Assembly (NCBI RefSeq): GCF_041206865.1
Contig: NZ_JBGEDP010000001.1
Location: 496,001 to 560,000 of the forward strand
Source of the DNA: Mycobacterium sp. HUMS_12744610
GTDB lineage: Bacteria; Actinomycetota; Actinomycetes; Mycobacteriales; Mycobacteriaceae
Length of the DNA: 64,000 nucleotides
Reading direction: 5' to 3'
Shown: positions 11,568 to 21,581 of the stretch, piece by piece
Layout of the letters: each line of letters starts with the position of its first letter
Position numbering within the stretch: position 1 is the stretch's first letter
Translations under genes and position numbers: made by a program
Notes under the pieces: model-generated
Told to the model about the DNA's origin: nothing
The model's database searches: none
The model's input: the letters and a program-made list of their open reading frames with translations, nothing else

Positions 11568-13064
11568 AGTGCCGCCGACCCAGACCTTCCCGAGCAGTTC
11601 CGGATCCGCCGGGACAAGCGTGCCCGCCTGTTGGCGGAGGGGCGTGAGCCGTACCCGGTCGAGATCGTGCGCACCCACACCCTGGCCGAGGTCCGCGACG
11701 CCCACCCCGACCTTCCGGTCGACACCGCAACCGAGGACGTCGTCGGCGTCGCGGGCCGGGTGATATTCGCCCGCAACTCCGGAAAGTTGTGCTTTGCGAC
11801 CCTGCAGGACGGCGACGGCACCACGCTGCAGGTGATGATCAGCCTCGACAAGGTCGGCAGGGAGGCGCTCGACGCGTGGAAGGCCGACGTCGACCTCGGC
11901 GACATCGTGTACGTGCACGGCACCGTGATCAGCTCCCGTCGCGGCGAGTTGTCGGTCCTCGCCGACTCCTGGCAGATGGCGGCCAAGTCCCTGCGGCCGC
12001 TGCCCGTCGCGCACAAGGAGATGAACGAAGAGTCCCGGGTGCGGCAGCGCTACGTCGACCTGCTCGTGCGGCCCCAGGCGCGAGCGGTCGCCCGCCAGCG
12101 GATCGCCGTGGTCCGGGCGATACGCGGCGCGCTGGAGCGGCGTGGCTTTCTCGAAGTCGAAACCCCGATCTTGCAGACACTGGCCGGCGGCGCGGCGGCC
12201 CGGCCGTTCGTCACCCATTCCAATGCTCTCGACATGGATCTCTACCTGCGGATCGCCCCGGAACTCTTCCTCAAACGCTGCGTAGTCGGCGGTTTCGACA
12301 GGGTCTTCGAACTTAATCGGGTGTTCCGAAACGAAGGCGCCGATTCGACGCATTCTCCGGAATTCTCCATGTTGGAGACCTACCAGGCGTATGGAACGTA
12401 TGACGATTCGGCGGTCGTCACCCGGGAGCTTATTCAAGAGGTGGCCGATGAGGCGATCGGCACCCGACAACTGCCGCTGCCCGACGGCAGTGTCTACGAC
12501 ATAGACGGAGAATGGGCGTCGATACAAATGTATCCGTCGCTGTCGGCGGCGCTCGGCGAAGAGATCACCCCGGAAACGACGGTCGAGCGGCTCACCGCGA
12601 TCGCCGGTCGGCTCGGGGTCGAGATTCCTGGAAATCGTGGTTTCGGGCACGGCAAGCTCGTCGAGGAACTGTGGGAACACCAGGTGGGCAACACGCTGAC
12701 CGCGCCCACCTTCGTCAGGGACTTTCCAGTCGAGACAACGCCTTTGACGCGCCAGCATCGCAGTGTCGCCGGCGTCACCGAGAAGTGGGACCTCTACGTG
12801 CGGGGCATAGAATTGGCCACCGGCTACTCCGAATTGAACGATCCGGTGGTGCAGCGCGAGAGATTTGCCGCGCAGGCGCGCGCCGCCGCCGCCGGCGACG
12901 ACGAGGCCATGCAGCTCGACGAGGATTTCCTCGCCGCCCTGGAGTACGCGATGCCGCCGTGCACGGGCACCGGAATGGGGATCGACCGCTTGTTGATGTC
13001 TTTGACCGGCCTGTCAATTAGAGAGACAGTTTTGTTCCCGATTGTTCGGCCGCACTCGGGCTGA
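11565..13064 (+). CDS. lysS: Lysyl-tRNA synthetase, class II
   Basis: A 499-residue class II aminoacyl-tRNA synthetase. It has an OB-fold anticodon domain up to about residue 150, motif 1 around FLEVETPIL, motif 2 [11 protein letters not shown](A)DSTHSPEF, and motif 3 near [16 protein letters not shown]. The substrate loop [24 protein letters not shown] is intact. The GTG start is set by the leaderless promoter just upstream. The 3' half is visibly less GC-rich than neighbouring genes. It follows coaX after 67 nt. Confidence 0.96.
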   Translation: MSAADPDLPEQFRIRRDKRARLLAEGREPYPVEIVRTHTLAEVRDAHPDLPVDTATEDVVGVAGRVIFARNSGKLCFATLQDGDGTTLQVMISLDKVGREALDAWKADVDLGDIVYVHGTVISSRRGELSVLADSWQMAAKSLRPLPVAHKEMNEESRVRQRYVDLLVRPQARAVARQRIAVVRAIRGALERRGFLEVETPILQTLAGGAAARPFVTHSNALDMDLYLRIAPELFLKRCVVGGFDRVFELNRVFRNEGADSTHSPEFSMLETYQAYGTYDDSAVVTRELIQEVADEAIGTRQLPLPDGSVYDIDGEWASIQMYPSLSAALGEEITPETTVERLTAIAGRLGVEIPGNRGFGHGKLVEELWEHQVGNTLTAPTFVRDFPVETTPLTRQHRSVAGVTEKWDLYVRGIELATGYSELNDPVVQRERFAAQARAAAAGDDEAMQLDEDFLAALEYAMPPCTGTGMGIDRLLMSLTGLSIRETVLFPIVRPHSG

Positions 13065-13188
13065 TAGTTCGGCTGTACGCCCCGCGTCGCGATTGAGTAT
13101 GCTGCGTTAATATGGGAGATTAGTGGACGGGGAGGTCCTAAACCAATCTGCACAGCAACTGCTCAGGACGAAACGCGAGGGTAAGCCA

Positions 13189-13527
13189 ATGGCGAAAAAA
13201 GTGACCGTCACCTTGGTCGATGATTTCGACGGTGCGGGCGCAGCCGACGAAACGGTCGAATTCGGGCTTGACGGGGTGACCTATGAGATCGATCTTTCGT
13301 CTAAGAATGCCGCGAAACTGCGCGGCGATCTAAAACAATGGGTCGCGGCGGGCCGCCGCGTCGGCGGTCGGCGTCGCGGGCGTTCCGGCTCCGTGCGTGG
13401 ACGCGGCGCGATCGACCGCGAACAGAGCGCCGCGATCCGTGAATGGGCCCGCCGCAACGGGCACAACGTGTCGACGCGCGGGCGTATCCCGGCTGACGTC
13501 ATCGATGCGTTCCACGCGGCGACCTGA
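13189..13527 (+). CDS. lsr2: Nucleoid-associated H-NS-like protein Lsr2
   Basis: A 112-residue bridging protein that binds AT-rich DNA and silences horizontally acquired genes. The N-terminal oligomerisation domain begins [15 protein letters not shown]; the C-terminal DNA-binding domain contains the AT-hook-like RGR motif in [20 protein letters not shown] 13189 has GAGGGTAAG upstream. The 124-nt leader after lysS contains TATGCT and TTAATAT tracts that may be its own promoter. A strong terminator follows. Confidence 0.97.
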   Translation: MAKKVTVTLVDDFDGAGAADETVEFGLDGVTYEIDLSSKNAAKLRGDLKQWVAAGRRVGGRRRGRSGSVRGRGAIDREQSAAIREWARRNGHNVSTRGRIPADVIDAFHAAT

Positions 13528-13538
13528 CAAACCGCGCA

Positions 13539-13570
13539 CCGACGCCCGGGCCGCGCCGCCCGGGCGTCGG
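13539..13570 (+). terminator. Hairpin terminator after lsr2
   Basis: Perfect 12-bp stem CCGACGCCCGGG/CCCGGGCGTCGG with an 8-nt loop, followed by TCGTTTGG. Confidence 0.8.
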
Positions 13571-13581
13571 TCGTTTGGTGC

Positions 13582-13598
13582 TTTCGCTGGCGGCGAAA
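13582..13598. promoter_or_regulatory. ClgR-type palindrome upstream of clpC1
   Basis: TTTCGC-TGGCG-GCGAAA is a perfect inverted repeat containing CGC-N5-GCG, the core reported for actinobacterial ClgR. It is about 215 nt upstream of clpC1, a known ClgR target in related genera. Nothing else is seen in this 286-nt gap apart from the lsr2 terminator and a possible TACAGT -10 near 13727. Confidence 0.5.
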
Positions 13599-13813
13599 CG
13601 GCCCGGGGTGGCCGCAGGAAACGAATCGGGTGTTCATCTCGTTTCCTCAGTTGTGGCGCTGGTGCCCGGGCGGATCCCCGTCGGGTACGACAACCGCAAG
13701 GTTAGGCCGCCTGGCAGGCCGACCATTACAGTGGATGGCAGGTACGCGATTCCGAGCCCCACTGGACCGCTAGTGAGGTTGTACCGATGGTGAGGGAGAG
13801 CAGGTAACCACCG

Positions 13814-16360
<2,547 letters not shown>

Positions 16361-16370
16361 GGATTGCCGC

Positions 16371-16410
16371 AAACGGGCGGTTACTTTCTGACGGGAGTAA
16401 CCGCCCGTTT
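16371..16410 (+). terminator. Strong hairpin terminator after clpC1
   Basis: Perfect 15-bp stem AAACGGGCGGTTACT/AGTAACCGCCCGTTT with a 10-nt loop, 10 nt after the clpC1 stop and ending in TTT. Confidence 0.9.
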
Positions 16411-16433
16411 AGCTGTGGTCAGGGGGCCGGCCG

Positions 16434-16805
16434 GTGCTGATCGTCACCACCAACGACATTCCGGGCTGGGAGATCCAACGGGTGCGCGGCGAGGTGTTCG
16501 GGCTGACCGTGCGTTCGCGGAACGTGATCTCCCAATTCGGCGCGGGGATCAAATCCATCTTCGGCAGTGAACTGCAGGGAATGACCAAGAACCTGGCCGA
16601 GAGCCGCAACCAGACGATGGAGCGGCTGATGGCCGAGGTGCATCACCGCGGGGCCAACGCGGTCGTCGCCATGCGGTTCGACACCATCGAGATCGGTGAC
16701 GTGTGGACCGAAATCTGCGCTTACGGCACGGCGGTCCAGGCCACCCCGGTCACCGAGGCGGCCAAACACATGGCCAGCCAATTCCGCCACAACGGCCCCG
16801 GGTAG
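16434..16805 (+). CDS. YbjQ-like (UPF0145) protein
   Basis: A 123-residue small protein with the YbjQ pattern: MLIVTTNDIPG start, IQRVRGEVFGLTVRSRN, a central GANAVVAMRFD and a C-terminal YGTAV strand. The family assembles as a pentameric dodecin/heavy-metal-like fold; its role is unknown. GTG 16434 lies just behind the clpC1 terminator. It is convergent with lpqF. Confidence 0.85.
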   Translation: MLIVTTNDIPGWEIQRVRGEVFGLTVRSRNVISQFGAGIKSIFGSELQGMTKNLAESRNQTMERLMAEVHHRGANAVVAMRFDTIEIGDVWTEICAYGTAVQATPVTEAAKHMASQFRHNGPG

Positions 16806-16829
16806 GACTGAACGGGGCGGTCCAACCGG

Positions 16830-18194
16830 TCAGCTCGGCGCGATCAGCGCAAAGACCTGTTTGGCGATTTTCAGCATCCAACTGGTCGCGCTCGGCCCGT
16901 GGTCGCGGGGCCAGTTCAGCTGGAAGCTGACCACCCACGGCTGCCTCGTCTTGTCGACGGCGTACCAGCTGAAGGTCAGGTCGCCGGGCAGGCCGCCGGC
17001 TTTCGCGCCGATGTACGGCCAGACGTTGCGGTCCAGCTGGATGCCCGACACCGCGGACAGAATCTGCCGGACCGGCGCCGCCGCGCCGACCGCGTCGGCC
17101 TGCAGCGCCGCATGGACGCGGCAGATGTCTTCGGCGGTGCCGTACCACTCCGCCCCATAACTTGAGGCCGGGGTGTGCGCGCGAGTCGGATCCGGCTGGT
17201 ACGGCGTCGAATTGGCCTGCGCCAGCAGCCGGGCGCGCACTTGCGGGGAACCGTGCTCCCACTGGGCGCGCAGGTCCGGCTTGCCCCAGCCGACGGAGAA
17301 CAGCTCGTACATCGTGGGGAAGGGGGTCATGCTGGCCGGATCGTGATGGCCGGCCGTGGCGAGCGCCTGCTCGATGGCGTGCGTGCCGAGCCGCCCGATC
17401 AGCAGGTCGGTGGCCATGTTGTCACTGGTCGCGATCATCTTCTCGGCGGCGGTGCGAACCGAAACATGTTCTCCCGCGGACAGTTCCAGCCCGGACGAAC
17501 CCACCGCCCGGCTCTTGTCGGTGACGGTCAGCTGGTCGTCCCAGGCCACCGTCCCGTTCTGCACCGCACCGGCCAGGGCGTGCAGGACGTAGAGCTTGAA
17601 AATCGACGCCAGCGGCAGGGGTTCGGTGGTGTTGGTGCCCGCCACCGGGTCGCAGTGGCCGTCGTCGACCTTGGCGACCTGGTAGGAGTAGCGGGCCCCG
17701 GTCTTGCTCAACACCGCGTCGACGTCGTGGAACGACTTGACGGTCGGCGCGCGGGTGTCGACGTCGAAGTGATCGACCCGGCCCTCGTCGTCGGTGTGGA
17801 TGCGGATGTCCTGGCGCGCACCGTAGGACGAGGTCAGGTGCAACGTGGCGGCGATGGCGCTGATGTCGACGCCGTCGAGGGCGAAGGGCCGATCCCACCA
17901 CAGCTTTTCCATGGTCGTTTCGACCGGCTTGACGTCGTCGGGCGCGGCGAGGGTGCGCACGCCAACCGGGCCGATCGGCCAGTCCGAGTTGAGCATGTCC
18001 AGGGTCTGTTGGGCGCGCAGCCCCGGGGGGGTCCGGGTGTCGATCGCTCGCCCGGAATCCGACGCGCTCGCCCGCGGCGGCGGGGCGGGGGAGCAGCCGG
18101 GTGCCACGGCCAGGATCAGGGTGGCGGAGGCGCCCAGCGCCAGCAGACGATGCAGTGCCCGACGCCTGCTACTTGGTGTGGTCTTTCCCGACAA
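16830..18194 (-). CDS. lpqF: Lipoprotein LpqF, beta-lactamase-like fold
   Basis: A 454-residue exported lipoprotein. The signal peptide is RLLALGASATLILAVAPGC with the lipobox APGC. The C-terminal half has penicillin-recognising elements: LASIFKLY (SxxK), a GSSGLEL loop, ATDLLIGRLG and GAKAGGLPGDLTFSWYAV (K-A-G in place of KTG). It corresponds to Rv3593. Whether it is enzymatic is unclear. The TTG start at 18194 overlaps the mhuD 3' end by 26 nt; no better start is seen before the signal sequence, so the start is moderately certain. Confidence 0.85.
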   Translation of the reverse strand: MSGKTTPSSRRRALHRLLALGASATLILAVAPGCSPAPPPRASASDSGRAIDTRTPPGLRAQQTLDMLNSDWPIGPVGVRTLAAPDDVKPVETTMEKLWWDRPFALDGVDISAIAATLHLTSSYGARQDIRIHTDDEGRVDHFDVDTRAPTVKSFHDVDAVLSKTGARYSYQVAKVDDGHCDPVAGTNTTEPLPLASIFKLYVLHALAGAVQNGTVAWDDQLTVTDKSRAVGSSGLELSAGEHVSVRTAAEKMIATSDNMATDLLIGRLGTHAIEQALATAGHHDPASMTPFPTMYELFSVGWGKPDLRAQWEHGSPQVRARLLAQANSTPYQPDPTRAHTPASSYGAEWYGTAEDICRVHAALQADAVGAAAPVRQILSAVSGIQLDRNVWPYIGAKAGGLPGDLTFSWYAVDKTRQPWVVSFQLNWPRDHGPSATSWMLKIAKQVFALIAPS

Positions 18195-18489
18195 CGTCCA
18201 TCACAACCTCGAATTCCAGCAGCGACGCCCCGGTTGCCACCGGGTTGGCCCGCTCGCCGGCGTGGGCTTCGATGGCGGGACCCTTCGCCCACGCCTGGAA
18301 CGCCTCCTCGGACTCCCACTGCGTCACCACGAAGTAGCGGTTCTCCCCCTTGACCGGGCGCAGCAGCTGAAACCCGAGGAAACCGGGCTGGTTGTCGACC
18401 GCGTGGGCGCGGTGGGCGAACCGCTTCTCCAGCTCGGGACCGGCGTCGGCCGGCACTTCGATTGCGTTGATCTTCACCACTGGCGGCAT
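18169..18489 (-). CDS. mhuD: Heme-degrading monooxygenase MhuD
   Basis: A 106-residue ABM/IsdG-fold enzyme that cleaves heme to mycobilin and iron without CO release. The key residues correspond to N8, W67 and H76 here (VKINAIEV, QAWAKG, IEAHAGE), one position later than in M. tuberculosis because of an extra Pro after Met. It precedes and overlaps lpqF and is divergent from the hydrolase at 18551. Confidence 0.95.
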   Translation of the reverse strand: MPPVVKINAIEVPADAGPELEKRFAHRAHAVDNQPGFLGFQLLRPVKGENRYFVVTQWESEEAFQAWAKGPAIEAHAGERANPVATGASLLEFEVVMDVVGKDHTK

Positions 18490-18550
18490 CCCGCTAGGCT
18501 ACCGCGGCCCGCCCTGCCCGTCTGCGGTGCGGGTCGCGCAAGATGGTGGG

Positions 18551-19321
18551 GTGCCCGGCAACCTGCTGACCCGTCACGGCGGACGGGGCGAACCTTTGGT
18601 GCTGGTGCACGGCCTGATGGGGCGCGGTTCCACCTGGTCGCGGCAGCTGCCGTGGCTGGCCCGGCTGGGGACCGTGTACACCTACGACGCGCCGTGGCAC
18701 CGCGGCCGTGACGTCGAGGACCCGCACCCGATCAGCACCGAACGGTTCGTGGCCGACCTGGCCGACGCGGTGGGTGAGCTGGGGGCGCCGGCCCGACTGG
18801 TCGGGCATTCGATGGGCGCCCTGCATTCGTGGTGCCTGGCCGCCGAACGCCCCAACCTGGTTTCGGCGCTGGTGATCGAGGACATGGCGCCGGATTTCCG
18901 CGGGCGCACCACTGGGCCCTGGGAGCCGTGGCTGCACGCGCTTCCGGTCGAATTCGGCTCCGCCGAAAAGCTTTTGGGCGAATTCGGGCCGGTCGCCGGG
19001 CGTTACTTCATGGATGCCTTCGACCGCACCCCCGGCGGCTGGCGGCTGCATGGCCACACCGCGCGTTGGATCGAGATCGCCGCGGAATGGGGCACCCGCG
19101 ACTACTGGGCGCAGTGGGCGGCCGTGCGGGCGCCGGCGCTGCTCATCGAGGCCGGCAACTCGGTGACGCCGCCCGGTCAGATGCGTGCGATGGCGGAGTC
19201 GGACTGCCCGACGACATTTCTGGCCGTAGCCGAGGCCGGTCACCTGGTGCACGACGAGGCGCCGCACGCCTACCGCGCCGCCGTCGAGTCCTTCTTCGCG
19301 GAACTGCCCCCGGGCGGCTGA
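18551..19321 (+). CDS. Alpha/beta hydrolase (Rv3591c-type)
   Basis: A 256-residue hydrolase. Visible elements: the HG of LVLVHGLMGRG (oxyanion), nucleophile elbow GHSMGA, and the catalytic-His strand AGHLVHDEAP. The substrate is unknown. GTG 18551 is chosen because CAAGAT stands 6 nt upstream (leaderless-like); the frame is open further upstream over the divergent mhuD start. Confidence 0.8.
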   Translation: MPGNLLTRHGGRGEPLVLVHGLMGRGSTWSRQLPWLARLGTVYTYDAPWHRGRDVEDPHPISTERFVADLADAVGELGAPARLVGHSMGALHSWCLAAERPNLVSALVIEDMAPDFRGRTTGPWEPWLHALPVEFGSAEKLLGEFGPVAGRYFMDAFDRTPGGWRLHGHTARWIEIAAEWGTRDYWAQWAAVRAPALLIEAGNSVTPPGQMRAMAESDCPTTFLAVAEAGHLVHDEAPHAYRAAVESFFAELPPGG

Positions 19322-19384
19322 GTGCGCCACGAATTAGCTGCGCTGATCGATTGGCGAATTCTTTTACGCGAAATCATCGCATAG

Positions 19385-19399
19385 TAAGATTGCTGCGTG
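19385..19399 (+). promoter_or_regulatory. Leaderless-type promoter of the HTH gene
   Basis: TAAGAT (19385-19390) precedes GTG 19397 by 6 nt; the region before it is AT-rich (TTCTTTTACGCGAAATCAT), unlike its surroundings. Confidence 0.55.
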
Positions 19400-19720
19400 G
19401 ACGTTGCTTCGAAAGGGAGGGCGGTAGCGCGACCCGCTGCCGAGGGTTCTGATCGCAGGTGGACATTCCTGACCAACCACGGTCATGTGTTGTTGTGCGT
19501 AGCCACTGGCGAACCGCTGACGGCGCGCGAGCTGGCTTTGCGCATCGGCATCACCGAGCGCTCTGTGCAGGCGATTCTGACCGATTTGACCGACGAGGGA
19601 TACCTGATCAAGTCGAAGGTCGGACGCCGCAACGTATACGAGCTCAATCCGGAGGGGAAGCTGCGCCACCCGCTGGAAGCCAGTCATTCCGTGGGTGAAC
19701 TCGTCGCGGCATTGTCGTGA
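19397..19720 (+). CDS. Small winged-helix transcriptional regulator
   Basis: A 107-residue protein with one winged-helix domain: recognition-helix region RELALRIGITERSVQAILTDLTDEGYL and wing KVGRRNVYELN. It resembles MarR/ArsR-like minimal regulators with a WTFLTNHGHVLLC N-terminal helix. No metal ligands are obvious. It is convergent with the DUF6671-like gene, with only 7 nt between the stops. It might regulate the inorganic-carbon operon, but its location at the 3' end of that operon is not strong evidence. Confidence 0.8.
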   Translation: MDVASKGRAVARPAAEGSDRRWTFLTNHGHVLLCVATGEPLTARELALRIGITERSVQAILTDLTDEGYLIKSKVGRRNVYELNPEGKLRHPLEASHSVGELVAALS

Positions 19721-19727
19721 CGGTCCT

Positions 19728-20591
19728 TCAGGGATTGCACGCCGGGCAGAAGCGAGGGGCTGCGCCGGCCGTGCTGCGTTTAACGGTGCTGTTGTGTGTG
19801 CATGCCGGGCACCCATGGACGTCGGCGGCGATGAGGGTGGTCGGACAGCCGCAGGCCTGACACGGCAGCCCGTCGCGGCTCGCGACCCTGCCGTAGCCGG
19901 GACATCCGCAGCCGGGGCAGGGCGTCGCGAGCCGGCGTGCGAGCCGGCCCGCCAGGGCGACCAGGACATCGCGTCGGCTGGGATTGTGATGCGCGCGCAG
20001 GTCGGGTTCGACCCAGGCCCGCTTGTCATCGGCGAGCGCCAGTGCCGCGCCGACGACCTCGGTGAGTGTGCCGGTGTCGGTGATACCTTTGCCGAACACC
20101 GGCACCCGATCGCCGACGGCGGCCTTGACCGCGGCACCTTGGCGGGGAAACCCGAAACTGCGCGCCGCGTCGACGGCCTCGTCGGCGCCGCCGACCGATC
20201 GCGGCGGTCCGGGTGCGCCGGGGGTGTTGACACCCTCGACGACCCGGATGCCGCGGACGTCATCCACGAAGACCAGGGTTTCTTCGTGTACGGCCAGCAT
20301 GCCCAACCAGCTGCCGTAGGTGGCTTCGCTGGCCAGGCCGTAGGGCACCCCGGCGGCCCGCATTGCCAGGCGGGCTTTGGCGGTGGCGGTGTCCGACGGC
20401 GTCGAGGTCCTGGTGACCTCTCCGGTGAAGGTGCCGAACTGATCGGTGTCGATCCCGGCCGGCGCGACGACCCGCGCGTGGAGCACGTCGGCGAACGGCG
20501 GTGCCACCTGATGCTCCTTGCCGTGCATGGTCCCCATCGCGATCACCGTCCCGGCGTAGCCGTGCGACGTGCGGGCCACATCTCCTTCCAT
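19728..20591 (-). CDS. DUF6671-like protein with C-terminal zinc ribbon
   Basis: A 287-residue soluble protein. The N-terminal YAGTVIAMGTMHGKEHQVAPPF pattern is what I recall of DUF6671. Near the C-terminus two Cys clusters (CPGCGC ... CQACGC) and then CPAC...CPAC suggest one or two zinc ribbons. The function is unknown. It begins 8 nt after the carbonic-anhydrase-like stop, so it is the last gene of the apparent dab operon. ATG 20591 has GAGGGTC upstream; a GTG at 20609 would overlap the previous gene. Confidence 0.7.
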   Translation of the reverse strand: MEGDVARTSHGYAGTVIAMGTMHGKEHQVAPPFADVLHARVVAPAGIDTDQFGTFTGEVTRTSTPSDTATAKARLAMRAAGVPYGLASEATYGSWLGMLAVHEETLVFVDDVRGIRVVEGVNTPGAPGPPRSVGGADEAVDAARSFGFPRQGAAVKAAVGDRVPVFGKGITDTGTLTEVVGAALALADDKRAWVEPDLRAHHNPSRRDVLVALAGRLARRLATPCPGCGCPGYGRVASRDGLPCQACGCPTTLIAADVHGCPACTHNSTVKRSTAGAAPRFCPACNP

Positions 20592-20599
20592 GCCGACCC

Positions 20600-21232
20600 T
20601 CACACGCACTCCAAAAGCGGCGACTCACGTTCGGAAATGTCTCCGAACGTCGCGCAGACGCGCAGTCGGCCGTCGTTGCGACCGCTGACGAGGCATACGA
20701 TCGCGGCCTGTCCGTTGTCGACGGCCTTGGCGAGGACCGGCGACTTGTGCAACAGCGTGGCGCCGGTCTGCACCACGTGCGCGGCGGACAGTTCGTCGGC
20801 GGCGCCGACAGTGGCGTTGAGCCGGCTGAGCGACGAGATCGCCTGTTCGACGACCACGCGGGCAGCTCCCTCGGGGAAGGTGACCTTTTTCCAGGCGTCG
20901 AGCGCGGTGCGCATCGCGGCGCAGTCCGGATGACCGAGGACGGCGATCAGTGGTGTTCTGAGCGTCCCGACGGCGTACTCGACGCAGGCCAACACGCCGG
21001 TGTCGATGACGTGGCCCCAGGTGCTGATGTCGATGAGTGCGCCGCGGCTCTGGCCGAAGACGGCCTCGCTCGGCAGGTGGGAGTCCGCACAGCGGAACAC
21101 CGCCGCCAGCGGCGCCTGCCGCTCGGTGATGTCTTCCGGCGTGTGATGCAACGCCGCGTCGAAACGCTTGTTGCCGGCTTGGAGGCGCCGCCAGGCGGCC
21201 GAGGGGCTGGACGCGGTTGAGCGGTCGGACAT
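20600..21232 (-). CDS. Divergent beta-carbonic anhydrase-like protein
   Basis: A 210-residue protein aligning with beta-carbonic anhydrases. The zinc ligands are retained: C48 (CADSH), H101 and C104 (HPDC). The conserved Asp/Arg dyad motif CxDSR is CADSH, so Arg is replaced by His52, and the usual VRNAGN/VRTAG segment is ISTWGHV. It may therefore be a weak or altered catalyst or a sensor rather than a normal hydratase. It lies 25 nt after the PII-like gene and 8 nt before the DUF6671-like gene in the dab operon. RBS AGGAAAGG. Confidence 0.8.
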   Translation of the reverse strand: MSDRSTASSPSAAWRRLQAGNKRFDAALHHTPEDITERQAPLAAVFRCADSHLPSEAVFGQSRGALIDISTWGHVIDTGVLACVEYAVGTLRTPLIAVLGHPDCAAMRTALDAWKKVTFPEGAARVVVEQAISSLSRLNATVGAADELSAAHVVQTGATLLHKSPVLAKAVDNGQAAIVCLVSGRNDGRLRVCATFGDISERESPLLECV

Positions 21233-21257
21233 GGTTTTTCCTTTCCTGGTGGGATTT

Positions 21258-21581
21258 TCAGCCGAAATATTCGGGCCGGCTCACATAGGTGTCGGTGACG
21301 AACATGACCCCGGGCGATTCGTCGAGCAGGCGGCGGAGGCCGACGATCAACGCCGCGGACTTCGCCTCCGGGACAACGGAGATGAGCAACTCGAGGGCGG
21401 ACTGTTGATTGAAAAGCAGCCGGCCCTGGTGGTAGCCGTTGTGTCCGAGTCCCGACACGCCGGACACGCTGGTGAAACCCGTTGCCCCGGCGCTGCGGAA
21501 CTGCTCGCGAACCGCGGGTACGTTTTCACCGGGAACGACGACTTCGATCTTGGTCATCTTGGTCAGCCCGTCTACCGACAT
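21258..21581 (-). CDS. PII-like small regulatory protein (CPII/SbtB-like)
   Basis: A 107-residue ferredoxin-like PII fold: MTKIEVVVPGENVPAVREQFRSAG (beta1-alpha1), GLGHNGYHQGRLLFNQQSALELLISVVP around a short T-loop, and a C-terminal VMFVTDTYVSRPEYFG. The uridylylated Tyr of GlnB is absent. PII-like proteins beside bicarbonate transporters bind adenylates or bicarbonate and gate transport; that role here is inference. ATG 21581 overlaps the dabA 3' end by 10 nt, with AGGAGG inside dabA, so it is translationally coupled. Confidence 0.8.
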   Translation of the reverse strand: MSVDGLTKMTKIEVVVPGENVPAVREQFRSAGATGFTSVSGVSGLGHNGYHQGRLLFNQQSALELLISVVPEAKSAALIVGLRRLLDESPGVMFVTDTYVSRPEYFG

